DNA of 64,000 nucleotides from an uncultured Paracoccaceae bacterium (GTDB lineage Bacteria; Pseudomonadota; Alphaproteobacteria; Rhodobacterales; Rhodobacteraceae), in contig CANMKB010000005.1 of assembly GCA_947498415.1 (NCBI GenBank), positions 186,001 through 250,000 on the forward strand. The letters run 5' to 3'. Made by a program: the position numbers and the translations under genes. The notes under the pieces were generated by a model, which made no database searches, was not told the DNA's origin, and saw only the letters and a program-made list of their open reading frames with translations. Every line of letters begins with the position of its first letter. Positions within the stretch are counted from its first letter, which is position 1. Positions 1 to 9,594 of this stretch are shown here, in pieces.

Positions 1-227
1 CCGATGGTCAAGCCGCCATGCAAATTTCTGCGGCCACCGAAGGTGGGTCGGGCACAGCTGTGCCGAACCTATCCATCGAGGTTGATGATATCGAAGAGGT
101 TTTGGCGCGTGCGCGGTCTATGAACGCGCCCATTCCTTATGGACCGGTGGATGAACCCTGGGGCGTTCGCCGATTTTACGTTGAAGCCCCTGAAGGGGTT
201 CTTTTGAACATCTTGTGTCACGCATAA
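1..227 (+). CDS. VOC (glyoxalase/bleomycin-resistance) family protein, 5' truncated
   Basis: The reading frame is open from base 3 and runs off the left edge, so only the last 74 or so residues are present. The visible part has the C-terminal half of a vicinal-oxygen-chelate fold: a beta-alpha unit (NLSIEVDDIEEVLARA), then GPVDEPWGVRRFYVEAPEG and a final strand LLNILCHA. The pattern of a Trp-Gly-x-Arg turn followed by an acidic strand (VEAPEG) is typical of the small VOC proteins annotated as glyoxalase or bleomycin-resistance-like. Substrate cannot be told. It ends 30 bases before the gcvP start and may be co-transcribed with it. Confidence 0.7.
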   Translation, partial: DGQAAMQISAATEGGSGTAVPNLSIEVDDIEEVLARARSMNAPIPYGPVDEPWGVRRFYVEAPEGVLLNILCHA

Positions 228-257
228 GCGCTGACGTGCATGAAGGAGGCTCTGCCT

Positions 258-3107
258 GTGCCTTTTAAACCAACTGACTACCTGCCCTATGATTTTGCCA
301 ATCGGCGCCATATTGGCCCTTCTCCTGCTGAAATGGATGAGATGCTGGCTGTTGTTGGGGCAAAAGACCTGGATGCGTTGATCGATGACACCTTGCCGAA
401 ATCGATCCGTCAGAAAGAAGAACTTGATTTTGGCCGCCCCTATTCCGAGCGCGAATTGCTGCATCGGATGCGCGAAGTCGCCAAGAAAAACAAACTGATG
501 AAAAGTCTGATTGGGCAGGGCTATCATGGCACTGTGACGCCTCCGGCGATCCAGCGAAACATCTTGGAAAATCCTGCTTGGTACACGGCCTATACGCCGT
601 ATCAGCCCGAGATTTCCCAGGGGCGTCTCGAAGCGCTTTTGAATTTCCAAACCATGGTCAGCGATCTCACTGGTCTTGAGGTGGCAAACGCATCTTTGCT
701 GGATGAATCCACCGCCTGCGCCGAAGCGATGACCATGGCGCAGCGCGTTTCAAAATCTAAGGCCAAGGCATTCTTTGTGGATCGTGATTGCCACCCGCAG
801 AACATCGCTGTGGTGAAAACCCGCGCAGAACCGCTGGGCATCGAAGTAATCGTTGGCAATCCTGATAAACTAGAGGCCGACAAAGTCTTTGGCGCATTGT
901 TCCAATACCCTGGCACGTATGGGCACGTGCGTGACTTTACGCCTGAGATCGAAAAGCTTCATGCAAATAAGGCAATCGCCGTTGTGGCGGCTGATCCGCT
1001 TTCGCTGACCTTGCTGAAAGAACCGGGTGACATGGGGGCCGACATCGCCGTTGGATCGACACAGCGTTTTGGAGTTCCGATGGGATATGGTGGCCCACAC
1101 GCGGCTTACATGGCCTGCAAAGATGCCTACAAACGTGCGATGCCCGGTCGTCTGGTTGGGGTGTCCGTCGACACCCACGGCAACCGTGCGTACCGCTTGT
1201 CGCTGCAAACCCGCGAACAGCATATTCGTCGCGAAAAGGCGACGTCGAATGTGTGTACGGCTCAGGCTTTGCTTGCGGTTATGGCGTCGATGTATGCGGT
1301 GTTCCATGGCCCTCAGGGTCTGAAGGCGATTGCACAGCGTATTCATCGTAAAACCGTTCGCTTGGCAAATGGTCTTGAGGAAAACGGCTTTAAGGTTGAT
1401 CCGAAGGTATTCTTTGACACGATCACCGTTGATGTGGGCCCGTTGCAAGCGGCGGTGCTGAAATCAGCGCGGGATGAAGGCATCAACCTGCGCAGCGTCG
1501 GGGAATTCCGCGTTGGGATTTCGATTGACGAAACCACACGCCCCGAAACGATCGAAGCGGTCTGGCGGGCCTTTGGTATTGTGCGTGCGGATGATGACTT
1601 TTCCGCAGAGTACCGCGTGCCGGAAAATATGCACCGTCGGTCCGATTATCTGACTCACCCGATTTTCCACATGAACCGCGCAGAAACCGAAATGATGCGC
1701 TATATGCGCCGTTTGGCAGACCGTGATCTGGCACTGGATCGTGCCATGATCCCGCTGGGGTCCTGTACGATGAAGCTTAACGCGGCGGCAGAAATGATGC
1801 CGATCAGCTGGCCTGAGTTTGCCCATATGCACCCGTTTGCCCCGGTCGATCAGGCCGCGGGCTATACCGAAATGGTCACGGATCTTTCGGAAAAGCTGTG
1901 TGACATTACTGGATATGACGCGATTTCAATGCAGCCAAACTCGGGTGCCCAAGGTGAATATGCGGGCTTGTTGACCATTGCGGCCTATCACCGATCCAAC
2001 GGCGAAGGGCATCGCAACATCTGCCTTATCCCGATGAGCGCACATGGCACCAATCCGGCCTCTGCACAGATGGTGGGATGGAAAGTGGTTGCCGTGAAGT
2101 CTGCCGAAAATGGCGACATTGATCTGGACGATTTCAAAGCCAAAGCGGAAAAGCACGCGGATGCGCTTGCGGGCTGTATGATCACTTATCCTTCGACACA
2201 TGGTGTGTTCGAAGAAACGGTGCACGAGGTCTGCGAAATCACCCATGCCTTTGGTGGGCAGGTTTACATCGACGGTGCGAACATGAACGCCATGGTGGGC
2301 CTATCGCGTCCAGGCGATCTGGGGGGAGATGTCAGCCATTTGAACCTTCATAAGACCTTTGCCATCCCACATGGCGGCGGTGGGCCTGGCATGGGGCCAA
2401 TTGGTGTTAAGGCGCATCTAACGCAACACCTTCCCGGTCACCCCGAAGTGGGCGGCACCGAAGGGCCGGTTTCAGCTGCACCATTGGGCTCTGCATCGAT
2501 CTTGGCGATCAGCTGGGCCTATTGTTTGATGATGGGGGGCGAAGGTCTGACGCAAGCAACGCGCGTGGCTATTCTGAACGCGAACTACATGGCAAAGCGG
2601 CTCGAAGGGGCCTACGACGTGCTGTACAAAGGCCCAACTGGGCGTGTCGCACATGAGTGTATTCTTGATACGCGTCCGTTTGCCGAAAGTGCAGAAGTGT
2701 CTGTGGACGATATCGCCAAGCGCTTGATTGATAACGGCTTTCACGCCCCAACTATGAGTTGGCCAGTGGCCGGTACCTTGATGGTTGAGCCGACTGAATC
2801 TGAAACCAAAGCTGAGATTGATCGTTTTTGTGACGCGATGCTGGCCATCCGCGACGAAATCGCAGCCATCGAGAACGGCGAGATTGACGGTGACAACAAC
2901 CCGCTGCGCAATGCGCCACACACGATGGAAGATTTGGTGAAAGACTGGGATCGCCCCTATACACGCGAGCAGGGCTGTTTCCCTCCGGGTGCGTTCCGCG
3001 TCGATAAGTATTGGCCGCCGGTCAACCGGGTCGACAATGCTTATGGGGATCGAAACCTTGTTTGCATTTGTCCTCCGATGGAGGACTACGCGGACGCAGC
3101 GGAGTAA
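258..3107 (+). CDS. gcvP: glycine dehydrogenase (decarboxylating), P-protein of the glycine cleavage system
   Basis: GcvP is the PLP-dependent P-protein that decarboxylates glycine and passes the aminomethyl group to the lipoyl arm of GcvH. The 949-residue single chain is the full length of the fused (alpha-beta) form. The N-terminal half starts [10 protein letters not shown] and carries GYHGTVTPP and [19 protein letters not shown]. The C-terminal half has [22 protein letters not shown] and the PLP lysine in [16 protein letters not shown] (about Lys699). An ATG lies upstream at 240, but AAGGAGG (243-249) sits inside that extension, 8 bases before an in-frame GTG at 258. I therefore start at 258, giving [13 protein letters not shown]. 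gcvT and gcvH are presumably left of the window. A strong terminator follows directly. Confidence 0.97.
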   Translation: MPFKPTDYLPYDFANRRHIGPSPAEMDEMLAVVGAKDLDALIDDTLPKSIRQKEELDFGRPYSERELLHRMREVAKKNKLMKSLIGQGYHGTVTPPAIQRNILENPAWYTAYTPYQPEISQGRLEALLNFQTMVSDLTGLEVANASLLDESTACAEAMTMAQRVSKSKAKAFFVDRDCHPQNIAVVKTRAEPLGIEVIVGNPDKLEADKVFGALFQYPGTYGHVRDFTPEIEKLHANKAIAVVAADPLSLTLLKEPGDMGADIAVGSTQRFGVPMGYGGPHAAYMACKDAYKRAMPGRLVGVSVDTHGNRAYRLSLQTREQHIRREKATSNVCTAQALLAVMASMYAVFHGPQGLKAIAQRIHRKTVRLANGLEENGFKVDPKVFFDTITVDVGPLQAAVLKSARDEGINLRSVGEFRVGISIDETTRPETIEAVWRAFGIVRADDDFSAEYRVPENMHRRSDYLTHPIFHMNRAETEMMRYMRRLADRDLALDRAMIPLGSCTMKLNAAAEMMPISWPEFAHMHPFAPVDQAAGYTEMVTDLSEKLCDITGYDAISMQPNSGAQGEYAGLLTIAAYHRSNGEGHRNICLIPMSAHGTNPASAQMVGWKVVAVKSAENGDIDLDDFKAKAEKHADALAGCMITYPSTHGVFEETVHEVCEITHAFGGQVYIDGANMNAMVGLSRPGDLGGDVSHLNLHKTFAIPHGGGGPGMGPIGVKAHLTQHLPGHPEVGGTEGPVSAAPLGSASILAISWAYCLMMGGEGLTQATRVAILNANYMAKRLEGAYDVLYKGPTGRVAHECILDTRPFAESAEVSVDDIAKRLIDNGFHAPTMSWPVAGTLMVEPTESETKAEIDRFCDAMLAIRDEIAAIENGEIDGDNNPLRNAPHTMEDLVKDWDRPYTREQGCFPPGAFRVDKYWPPVNRVDNAYGDRNLVCICPPMEDYADAAE

Positions 3108-3111
3108 TGCG

Positions 3112-3139
3112 AAAGGGCCTCTGATACAGAGGCCCTTTT
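3112..3139 (+). terminator. Rho-independent terminator of gcvP
   Basis: A perfect 12-bp stem (AAAGGGCCTCTG / CAGAGGCCCTTT) with a 3-base ATA loop starts 4 bases after the gcvP stop and runs into TTTTGTTT. Because of the A-run on the other side it can also stop transcripts arriving from the minus strand. Confidence 0.9.
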
Positions 3140-3153
3140 GTTTGCAAAATTAG

Positions 3154-3199
3154 ATGGCCCTGCGGGCCATGCCTTCGGCGAGAGTATTTGGAAAATGGT
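3154..3199 (+). repeat. dispersed intergenic element with AGAGTATTT core, copy 1
   Basis: Two small GC hairpins (ATGGCCC-TGC-GGGCCAT at 3154-3170 and GCC-TTC-GGC at 3171-3179) are followed at once by AGAGTATTT (3181-3189) and an A-rich tail GGAAAATGGTGAA. The same order, two hairpins then AGAGTATTT then a GAAA-rich tail, recurs on the minus strand at 18665-18725. Both copies lie between convergent gene ends. From memory, similar GGGAGTATTT-containing blocks are frequent between genes in Rhodobacteraceae. Confidence 0.5.
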
Positions 3200-3211
3200 G
3201 AATGCAGCCCC

Positions 3212-5740
3212 TCAGTCTGCGGTGCGCAGCGTTGGGGCTGGTTTTGCGCGAAGTGGGCCTGTGGCAAAGGCGAGGCCAGCGAGAAGCGTGGCCAGAATAC
3301 CGCCAAGCACAATTGCGAGGGCGTTGTTCCAGATGATTGTGAACTCAGACTCAAGCACATAGAAACTCACGGCCCAACCGCCAAGAATACCTGCACCCAA
3401 AGCCACACCACCCGCCGCAGCACCGAGTAAGGCACTGCGTAGCGTGAAGCTTAGCAGGATGCGGCGGCGCGTGGCCCCAAGTGTTTTCAGAATCGCAGCC
3501 TCATATGTCCGGTTTTGTTGCCCTGCAGCAGATGCGCCAATGAGAACCAGGAAGCCTGTGAGCAGGGTTGCACCCGCACCATAGGCAGTGGCGGCTGCAA
3601 TGGATCCAAGTACCTCTGTCACGCGATCAATGGCGTCGCGCACACGGATGGCTGTGATGTTAGGGAACATGTTGGACAGATCACGCAGGATTTGGGCCTC
3701 TGCCTTGGCTTCGGCATAAACCGTCGCGATAAAGCTATGGGGCGCGCCCGCCAAAGCGGCGGGGTTCATGACCAAGACAAACCCCATGCCTGCAGTAGAA
3801 AAATCAACTTCGCGGAAGCTGGTAACTGTACCGGTGATGTCTCGGCCCAGAATATTGACAGTCATGCTGTCGCCCAGTTTCAAGCCGATTTCAGCAGCCT
3901 CTTCTGCAGCAAAACTGATTTGCGGGTCTCCAGCGTAGTCTTCGCCCCACCAAGTGCCTTCGGTGACCTTTGACGTTTTGGGAAGGGCACCCGCATAGCT
4001 GACGCCGCGATCACCTCGTATCACCCAATGATCCCCAGCTGTTTCAGCGGCAGGCCTGCCGTTGATCTGAGTGATCACACCACGCAGCATCGGCGCGTTT
4101 TCGATTTTGGAGACGGCAGGATCGTTTTCAACCCGGTCCAAGAAAGCAGGCATTTGATCGCGTTGAATATCAACAAAGAAATAGCTAGGGGCGACATCGG
4201 GCAGGTCTTGGGCAATGGCGTTGCGCAGGTTGCCGTCAATTTGCCCAACCGCTGCGAGTACAGAAAGGCCGAGGCCTAGGGATAAGACAACAGAGGCGGC
4301 CCCCTCGCGTGGACTTGAAATCGCAGCGAGCGCCCAACGTAATGCTGGGCGGCGTCGTGCACGTGGTGCCATGCGTCGGGAGACCGTGCGGATCAGGACA
4401 GAGGACAAAGCCAATAGGATAAGGGCACCGATTATTCCGCCCGTTGTCCAAAGTGTGAGTGTGACGGAGCCAGAGAAATAGCTCGCCGCGCCAACCAAAA
4501 GTCCCAACAAAATGGCAGTGGCGATGAGGTAACGTAAAGCAGGCATCCCGCGCGCGGCATCCATCGCATCCCGAAATAGCGCGGCTGCGCGAACGTCTTC
4601 GGTGCGCGCGAGGGGCCAAAGCGTAAAGATCAGGGCGGTTAACGCGCCATAGATCGCGGCCTCTGCTAAGGGTTTGGCATGCAAAGATATCTCAATGGGC
4701 AGCGGAAGGGCGGCTTGGATGACGGGGCCAAGCAGCACGGGTGCAACCCCGCCTAAGATCAATCCCATGGCAATGCCAAGCAGGCTAAGAACCCCAATCT
4801 GAAGGAAATAAGTTAAGAATATTGTGGCGCGGTCTGCCCCAAGCGACCGCAGTGTTGCGATGACTTGGGTCTTGCTGGCCAAATAGGCGCGGATCGCGGC
4901 TGAAACGCCGACACCACCTACTGCAAGCCCGGACAGCCCAACCAAAATCAGGAAGGATCCCAAACGTTCGACAAAACGCGATACGCCCGGTGCGCCGTTT
5001 CGTGAATCTCGCCATCTGAGGCCTGTGTTTTGAAAGCGAGATTCTGCGTCGATTTTGGCGCTTTCCACTGTCACCGAGTCGTTCAACAAAAGGCGGTATT
5101 GGGTTTCAAACAAAGTGCCCGGTGCCAATAGCCCCGAGTTTTCAAGGCCTTTCGTCGAGACGATTGTGCGTGGCCCTAGGCCGAAACCACCGCCTGCATT
5201 ATCTGGTTCGTTCACCAGTCGCGCGGTTAAGATGAATTCTTGTTGGCCAAGTTTAAATGTGTCGCCAATATCTAGCGCTAAGCGATCGGCCAATAGCGGG
5301 TGCATGATCGCGCCAGGCAGCCCGTCTTTGGCGGCAAGCGCATCAGCCAGCGGAATGTCAGGACTTAAGTCGACAGAGCCAATCAGGGGATAGGCGCTAT
5401 CCACGGATTTCACTTGGGTCAGGCCGCGTTCTGTTTCGTCACCACGGGTGACAACTGCCATAGAGCGAAAATCGACCACTTCGGAGGAGGCAATGGCATT
5501 GTCAGCCATCCATTGGCGTTCTTCATCTGTCGCAAAGCGGTACGTGAATTCCATTTCCGCATCGCCGCCCAACAGAGTTGCACCTTGACTTTCAATGCCT
5601 GCTTCGATGCTTGAGCGGACAGAGCCGATCGCCGCAATCGCTGCCACGCCTAGGGTTAAGCACGCCAAGAAAATGCGGAAGCCTTTCAGGCCGCCGCGCA
5701 ATTCGCGACGGGCGAATTTGGTGGCGGTGCGCAAGCTCAT
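3212..5740 (-). CDS. ybbP: ABC transporter permease, FtsX-like (YbbP type)
   Basis: This 842-residue inner-membrane protein has the double FtsX layout: a TM segment near residue 20-42, a long periplasmic region, a group of helices around 255-490 (GSFLILVGLSGLAVGGVGVSAAI onward), a second periplasmic region, and a last set of helices around 715-830. The final block holds the FtsX-type segment EAAILKTLGATRRRIL. Its start overlaps the stop of the ATPase gene by 4 bases, so the two form one transporter. With tesA divergent next door this matches the YbbA-YbbP-TesA grouping known in proteobacteria. The family is thought to extract or move lipid-like or hydrophobic substrates; the substrate here is not known. 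Confidence 0.85.
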   Translation of the reverse strand: MSLRTATKFARRELRGGLKGFRIFLACLTLGVAAIAAIGSVRSSIEAGIESQGATLLGGDAEMEFTYRFATDEERQWMADNAIASSEVVDFRSMAVVTRGDETERGLTQVKSVDSAYPLIGSVDLSPDIPLADALAAKDGLPGAIMHPLLADRLALDIGDTFKLGQQEFILTARLVNEPDNAGGGFGLGPRTIVSTKGLENSGLLAPGTLFETQYRLLLNDSVTVESAKIDAESRFQNTGLRWRDSRNGAPGVSRFVERLGSFLILVGLSGLAVGGVGVSAAIRAYLASKTQVIATLRSLGADRATIFLTYFLQIGVLSLLGIAMGLILGGVAPVLLGPVIQAALPLPIEISLHAKPLAEAAIYGALTALIFTLWPLARTEDVRAAALFRDAMDAARGMPALRYLIATAILLGLLVGAASYFSGSVTLTLWTTGGIIGALILLALSSVLIRTVSRRMAPRARRRPALRWALAAISSPREGAASVVLSLGLGLSVLAAVGQIDGNLRNAIAQDLPDVAPSYFFVDIQRDQMPAFLDRVENDPAVSKIENAPMLRGVITQINGRPAAETAGDHWVIRGDRGVSYAGALPKTSKVTEGTWWGEDYAGDPQISFAAEEAAEIGLKLGDSMTVNILGRDITGTVTSFREVDFSTAGMGFVLVMNPAALAGAPHSFIATVYAEAKAEAQILRDLSNMFPNITAIRVRDAIDRVTEVLGSIAAATAYGAGATLLTGFLVLIGASAAGQQNRTYEAAILKTLGATRRRILLSFTLRSALLGAAAGGVALGAGILGGWAVSFYVLESEFTIIWNNALAIVLGGILATLLAGLAFATGPLRAKPAPTLRTAD

Positions 5741-6423
5741 TCTGCTGCCTCACGCATATCGTCAATGCGCCCATCGCGCAGGCGTACAACGCGGTCACAC
5801 CGGCTTGCCAGTTCGTTAGAATGGGTCACAAGGATCAGGGTTGCGCCGTGGCGATCACGCAGGCCGAACAACAAGTCCATAATCGCCTGCCCATTTGCCC
5901 CGTCCAGATTTCCTGTCGGCTCATCGGCGAGCAAGATTTGGGGACGCGGCGCCGCGGCTCGTGCCAACGCGACGCGCTGTTGTTCGCCGCCAGACATTTG
6001 GGCGGGGTAGTGATCGGCTCGGTGGCCAAGGCCCACGGCCTCTAGTTCTGCCAATGCACGATCAAAGGCGTCTTTGTGGCCGGCCAATTCTAAGGGCGTC
6101 GCCACATTTTCAAGAGCCGTCATGGTTGGAATCAGATGAAAGCTTTGAAACACGACCCCCATATGATCACGTCGGAAGCGCGCAAGTGCATCCTCGTTCA
6201 TCGAGGTCAAGTCTTGGCCTAGAGCAGAAATAGACCCTTGGGTGGCTTGCTCTAGCCCGCCCATCAACATCAACAAAGAAGATTTGCCTGATCCAGAAGG
6301 GCCGATCAGCCCCAAAGTCTCGCCTTTTTGGACATTTAGTGTAATTCCATGCAAAATTTCGACCAGCCCGGCGTTGCCTTCGAGCGCCAAACGCACATCT
6401 TTAAGAGAGAGAATAGATTCCAT
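5737..6423 (-). CDS. ybbA: ABC transporter ATP-binding protein (YbbA/LolD-like)
   Basis: This is the 228-residue cytoplasmic ATPase that powers the FtsX-like permease encoded next. Walker A is GPSGSGKS at residues 41-48, the Q-loop lies in VVFQSFHLIPTMTALENV, the ABC signature is MSGGEQQRVALARA, Walker B is ILLADEPTGNLD, and the switch His is in LVTHS. The EPTGNLD form is typical of the MacB/LolD/YbbA group. The start ATG (6423) is only 15 bases from the tesA start on the other strand. Its ribosome-binding region therefore lies in the tesA leader, and its promoter must lie inside the tesA gene. Confidence 0.92.
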   Translation of the reverse strand: MESILSLKDVRLALEGNAGLVEILHGITLNVQKGETLGLIGPSGSGKSSLLMLMGGLEQATQGSISALGQDLTSMNEDALARFRRDHMGVVFQSFHLIPTMTALENVATPLELAGHKDAFDRALAELEAVGLGHRADHYPAQMSGGEQQRVALARAAAPRPQILLADEPTGNLDGANGQAIMDLLFGLRDRHGATLILVTHSNELASRCDRVVRLRDGRIDDMREAAE

Positions 6424-6438
6424 GGAGAATGCCTGTTG

Positions 6439-7104
6439 ATGACCTATTCAACGCAATATGGGGGTTGGCGCGGATTGAGCAAGGCTTTGGTCGTTGTTTT
6501 TGCAACCAGCACGGGCGCTCATGCTGAGACAAAGTCAATCCTAGCGCTTGGCGATAGTTTGACCCAGGGGTATGGGCTAGAGCAGGGTACGGGCTTTGTG
6601 CCGCAGCTCGAAGCTTGGCTGAACGCGCATGGCGCTGATGTGCGTTTGATCAATTCGGGTGTCTCGGGAGATACCACTGCTGGTGGCGCTGCTCGTATTG
6701 GTTGGGCACTTTCCGAAGATGTCGACGGAATGATCGTCACGTTAGGGGCCAACGATATGCTGCGCGGTGTGGATCCGGAGTCTTCTAAGACCAACCTGGC
6801 TTCGATCTTGGACACGGCCCAAGCGAAAGACATCAATGTGCTGTTGATTGGCATGCAAGCGGCTGGAAACTTTGGGCCGGATTACAAAGAAAATTTTGAT
6901 GCGATGTATCCCGATTTGTCGCGGGATTATGGCACTTTGTACATGGAGAGCTTTTTTGAAGGGCTTGGATCTGTTGATCCAGCTGAGGTTCAAGGATTGA
7001 TGCAAGCCGATGGCATTCATCCCAATGTTCAAGGGGTTGCGCTGATCGTTGCGCGCGTGGGTCCTCATGTTTTGGAATTGGTCGATAGGATCTTAGAAGA
7101 CTAA
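6439..7104 (+). CDS. tesA: arylesterase / lysophospholipase L1-like SGNH hydrolase
   Basis: This 221-residue exported hydrolase resembles E. coli TesA (thioesterase I/lysophospholipase L1). After a signal peptide ending near THAE-like ATSTGAHAE come SGNH block I (LALGDSLTQGYG, nucleophile Ser), block II Gly (INSGVSGDT), block III (TLGANDML, Asn) and block V (ADGIHPN, catalytic Asp and His). The frame is open further upstream to 6349, but that part overlaps ybbA. GGAGA at 6424-6428 fits the ATG at 6439, which gives a proper signal peptide. The divergent ybbAP neighbours are a known association. The enzyme probably acts on lysophospholipids or acyl esters in the periplasm. Confidence 0.9.
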   Translation: MTYSTQYGGWRGLSKALVVVFATSTGAHAETKSILALGDSLTQGYGLEQGTGFVPQLEAWLNAHGADVRLINSGVSGDTTAGGAARIGWALSEDVDGMIVTLGANDMLRGVDPESSKTNLASILDTAQAKDINVLLIGMQAAGNFGPDYKENFDAMYPDLSRDYGTLYMESFFEGLGSVDPAEVQGLMQADGIHPNVQGVALIVARVGPHVLELVDRILED

Positions 7105-7168
7105 CGATGCCATATCCCAAGGGGTGTTGGCAGATCGAAAGTGCCCAGAATGTGAATTTGGCAAAGCG

Positions 7169-8335
7169 CTAGTGATTTGCTGGTGCAGCTTCTGCGGTTG
7201 CGGATCCGCCACGCATGGCTGGGGCGAGGGCAATCAATAACACCGACATGCCGATCAGTAAGCCAAACGCGCCGCGCAGGGATGTGGCAGATGCCACAAA
7301 GCCAATTACCGGCGGTGCAAGCAACAGCCCGCCGTATCCCAGTGTGGTTACACTGGCGATGGCTTGGGCCTGGGGCAAGGTCGGGTGATTTCCGGCGCTT
7401 GTGATCGCCAAAGGAAAGGCCAGAGCAAACCCCAAACCCATAAAGATAAAACCAACGATTGATGTGATTGGCGTTGCAAGACCCACCACAACAAGAATGC
7501 CAATTAAAGCGCTTATGCCACTGAACAGAGCGGCACGGGTGACCCCCAATGTGGTGATCACGACACCGCCAAACAAGCGCATCAGCACCATTGCAGCTGA
7601 AAAGGCAACAAAGCCGATGGGCGCGATGTTTTCATCTGTGCCGACGATTTCGATCATGTAAATCGCGCTCCAGTCGATCATGGTGCCCTCACCAAAGGTG
7701 GCGCACAGGCACGTCAAACCCACAAAAAAGAGAGGCCCGCGTGGAATCGGAAACATCGGGCCGGGGGCCGACTGTGTTTTCTTGGATTGCCATTTCACAT
7801 TCATGCCCCAGCGGCACAAAACTGGCACGGCCACCGCAGCTATGGCAAAGTGCCAGCTAAAGCTCAGGCCGAGAGTGACCGCAAGATATCCGCTCAGCCC
7901 CCCCAAGGCACCCGAGAGGCTCCACATCGCGTGAAAGCTGGGCATCCAAGGTTTCTTGACTGAGCGTTCGACTTCGCTGGCCCATGTGTTCATGGCCACA
8001 TCCATGGCCCCCTGGGTCATGCCGAACAGAAAGACCGCGAGCGTGAAGACCCAAACATGTGTGACAAAAGACAAGGCCAACATGGACACACCGACGCCAA
8101 GGATAAACAGCTTGGACATTTCAAGTGCGCCATGACGGTCAGCCAATCGACCCGCAATTGGAAATGACAGTATCGCGCCCCCGGCAAGCAACAAGAGCAA
8201 CAACCCCAGTTGATTATGTTCCAGCTGAAACTCTTGGGCGACCGCAGGGATACGGCTTGCCCAAACGCCATAGATGCCGCCATTGGCCATAAATGTCGCC
8301 GAAACGGCGATCCAAAGTCTTTGATGACGTGTCAT
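7169..8335 (-). CDS. MFS transporter
   Basis: This is a 388-residue inner-membrane permease with about 12 hydrophobic helices. The first is LWIAVSATFMANGGIYGVWASRI-like and the loop 2-3 motif appears as GRLADRHGALEM, the usual G-x-x-x-D-R of the Major Facilitator Superfamily. A second half-repeat begins near residue 205 (LFFVGLTCLCATFGEGTMIDWSAIYM). The internal sequence FGEGTMIDWSAIYM resembles the YbjJ-like branch of MFS, whose substrates are not well defined. It lies 107 bp downstream of, and codirectional with, the RutR-like regulator and may be in its regulon. Confidence 0.88.
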   Translation of the reverse strand: MTRHQRLWIAVSATFMANGGIYGVWASRIPAVAQEFQLEHNQLGLLLLLLAGGAILSFPIAGRLADRHGALEMSKLFILGVGVSMLALSFVTHVWVFTLAVFLFGMTQGAMDVAMNTWASEVERSVKKPWMPSFHAMWSLSGALGGLSGYLAVTLGLSFSWHFAIAAVAVPVLCRWGMNVKWQSKKTQSAPGPMFPIPRGPLFFVGLTCLCATFGEGTMIDWSAIYMIEIVGTDENIAPIGFVAFSAAMVLMRLFGGVVITTLGVTRAALFSGISALIGILVVVGLATPITSIVGFIFMGLGFALAFPLAITSAGNHPTLPQAQAIASVTTLGYGGLLLAPPVIGFVASATSLRGAFGLLIGMSVLLIALAPAMRGGSATAEAAPANH

Positions 8336-8442
8336 GAGGTCACTTTCAATAAAGCTCAGTAGAATCCGTAAAGATCGAATTTTTCCAAAGCAATGAAAAA
8401 GTGGGCCCTTAGATCTGCCGTTTTTACATTTGTTATGTGCGT

Positions 8443-9063
8443 TTATGGGTGGAGCGTGGCGCGAAACATCTTTAGCAGAAATTCGGTTCCACCTTCGATC
8501 GTGTTCTCGGTCGAAGGCATCAAAACCTGAATTTGTGTATCAAAATCAGCGTAGTGCTGGGTGGTTGCCCAGATCGAAAAGATCAAATGCCGAGGGTCTG
8601 ATTTTGCCAGCCTTCCGGCATCCATCCAGCGTTGGATTACAGCACATTTTTCTGCAAAGAGGGGGCGCAAATCTGAATCAAGATGCGACTTCATCCGAGG
8701 CGCACCTTGGATAATCTCATTCGCAAAAAGCCGACTTTCCCGTGGGAGGTCGCGTGTCATTTCCATTTTACGGCACAGGTAGGCGCTGATTTCCTCAAGC
8801 GGATCCCCATCTGGGTTCATCTCGCGCAGTGGGGCAAGCCAGCGATCCATCAACTGGTTCAGAAGCGAAACGTATATGTCTTCCTTACCCGTGAAGTAAT
8901 ACAGAATATTAGGTTTGGACAGCCCCGATACATTTGCAATTTGGTCAAGGGTTGCACCACGAAAGCCGTGTTGAGAGAAAACGTCTAGGGCGGCCTCAGC
9001 AATGAGTTGGCGATTGCGCAGTTGGATGCGGCTCTGCTTTTTGGTCGCGTTCTGTTCCGGCAT
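8443..9063 (-). CDS. TetR/AcrR family transcriptional regulator, RutR-like
   Basis: The 206-residue protein has an N-terminal TetR helix-turn-helix (IAEAALDVFSQHGFRGATLDQIANVSGLSKPNILYYFTGKEDIY). Its C-terminal domain closely follows E. coli RutR as I remember it, including WLAPLR, MTRDLPRESRLFANEIIQGAP and DPRHLIFSIWATTQHYADFDTQI. RutR binds uracil or thymine and controls pyrimidine use and glutamate-pathway genes. No rut, pyd or other pyrimidine-degradation genes are in the window, so ligand and targets are open; the MFS permease just downstream is the only linked candidate. An AGGA ribosome-binding site precedes the ATG at 9063. Confidence 0.85.
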   Translation of the reverse strand: MPEQNATKKQSRIQLRNRQLIAEAALDVFSQHGFRGATLDQIANVSGLSKPNILYYFTGKEDIYVSLLNQLMDRWLAPLREMNPDGDPLEEISAYLCRKMEMTRDLPRESRLFANEIIQGAPRMKSHLDSDLRPLFAEKCAVIQRWMDAGRLAKSDPRHLIFSIWATTQHYADFDTQIQVLMPSTENTIEGGTEFLLKMFRATLHP

Positions 9064-9174
9064 TCGTTCCTGTCCCTTTGTCTGGCAAGTAAACTAACCG
9101 CTGATGCACAGGGCGTCCAGCAAAGGCATGGCATAAGTCCCAGATTATCGGAATGTTTGTTGAGACATTTAAAC

Positions 9175-9225
9175 GAAGAAAAGCACCTGATGCCGGCGGA
9201 GGGACAAGCCGTGATCAGGTGCTTT
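9175..9225 (-). terminator. Rho-independent terminator of the small membrane protein gene
   Basis: A perfect 12-bp inverted repeat (AAAGCACCTGAT at 9180-9191 and ATCAGGTGCTTT at 9214-9225) encloses a smaller CGGC/GCCG stem. Read on the minus strand it ends in GCTTTTCTTCGTTT, so it terminates the leftward transcript of the gene at 9289-9459. Confidence 0.75.
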
Positions 9226-9288
9226 AAATGAGGCGCAAGGCTGCGAATTTAGCCCCCAGGCGCCTTGGGGAAAGTGTGTATTTGGGTG

Positions 9289-9459
9289 TTAGCTTACGTG
9301 ATGGCGTGCGGAATATGCCAAGAGCGTCACGGTGGGGAAGCCGAACGAAATTACCGCATAGGTTTGGAAGGCTGCGCCAAAATCAAAACCAAGGATCAGT
9401 TGGAGAACGGCACCAATGAGGCCGAGAATACTGCCGAAAAGAAACATGATAAGTGCCAT
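9289..9459 (-). CDS. small hydrophobic protein, unknown
   Basis: A 56-residue protein made almost entirely of two hydrophobic stretches (ALIMFLFGSILGLIGAVLQLIL and TYAVISFGFPTVTLLAY). The frame opens at 9474, but GGAG lies 6 bases before the ATG at 9459 (MALIMFLFG), which is the better start. A clean terminator follows. It is probably an inner-membrane protein; I do not recognise a family. The own SD and terminator argue that it is a real single-gene unit. Confidence 0.55.
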   Translation of the reverse strand: MALIMFLFGSILGLIGAVLQLILGFDFGAAFQTYAVISFGFPTVTLLAYSARHHVS

Positions 9460-9594
9460 AACCGTCTCCATCATTTGGATGTTTCCGGTCGCGTTCTGCT
9501 GACCTAGTGCCGTTGGCTCTGTCTTTGTACTCTTAATATCCTGCTCAAATTAGGCGCGATTAAGGCGATAGAGGGGCTAGATCGGGGAGATTGG

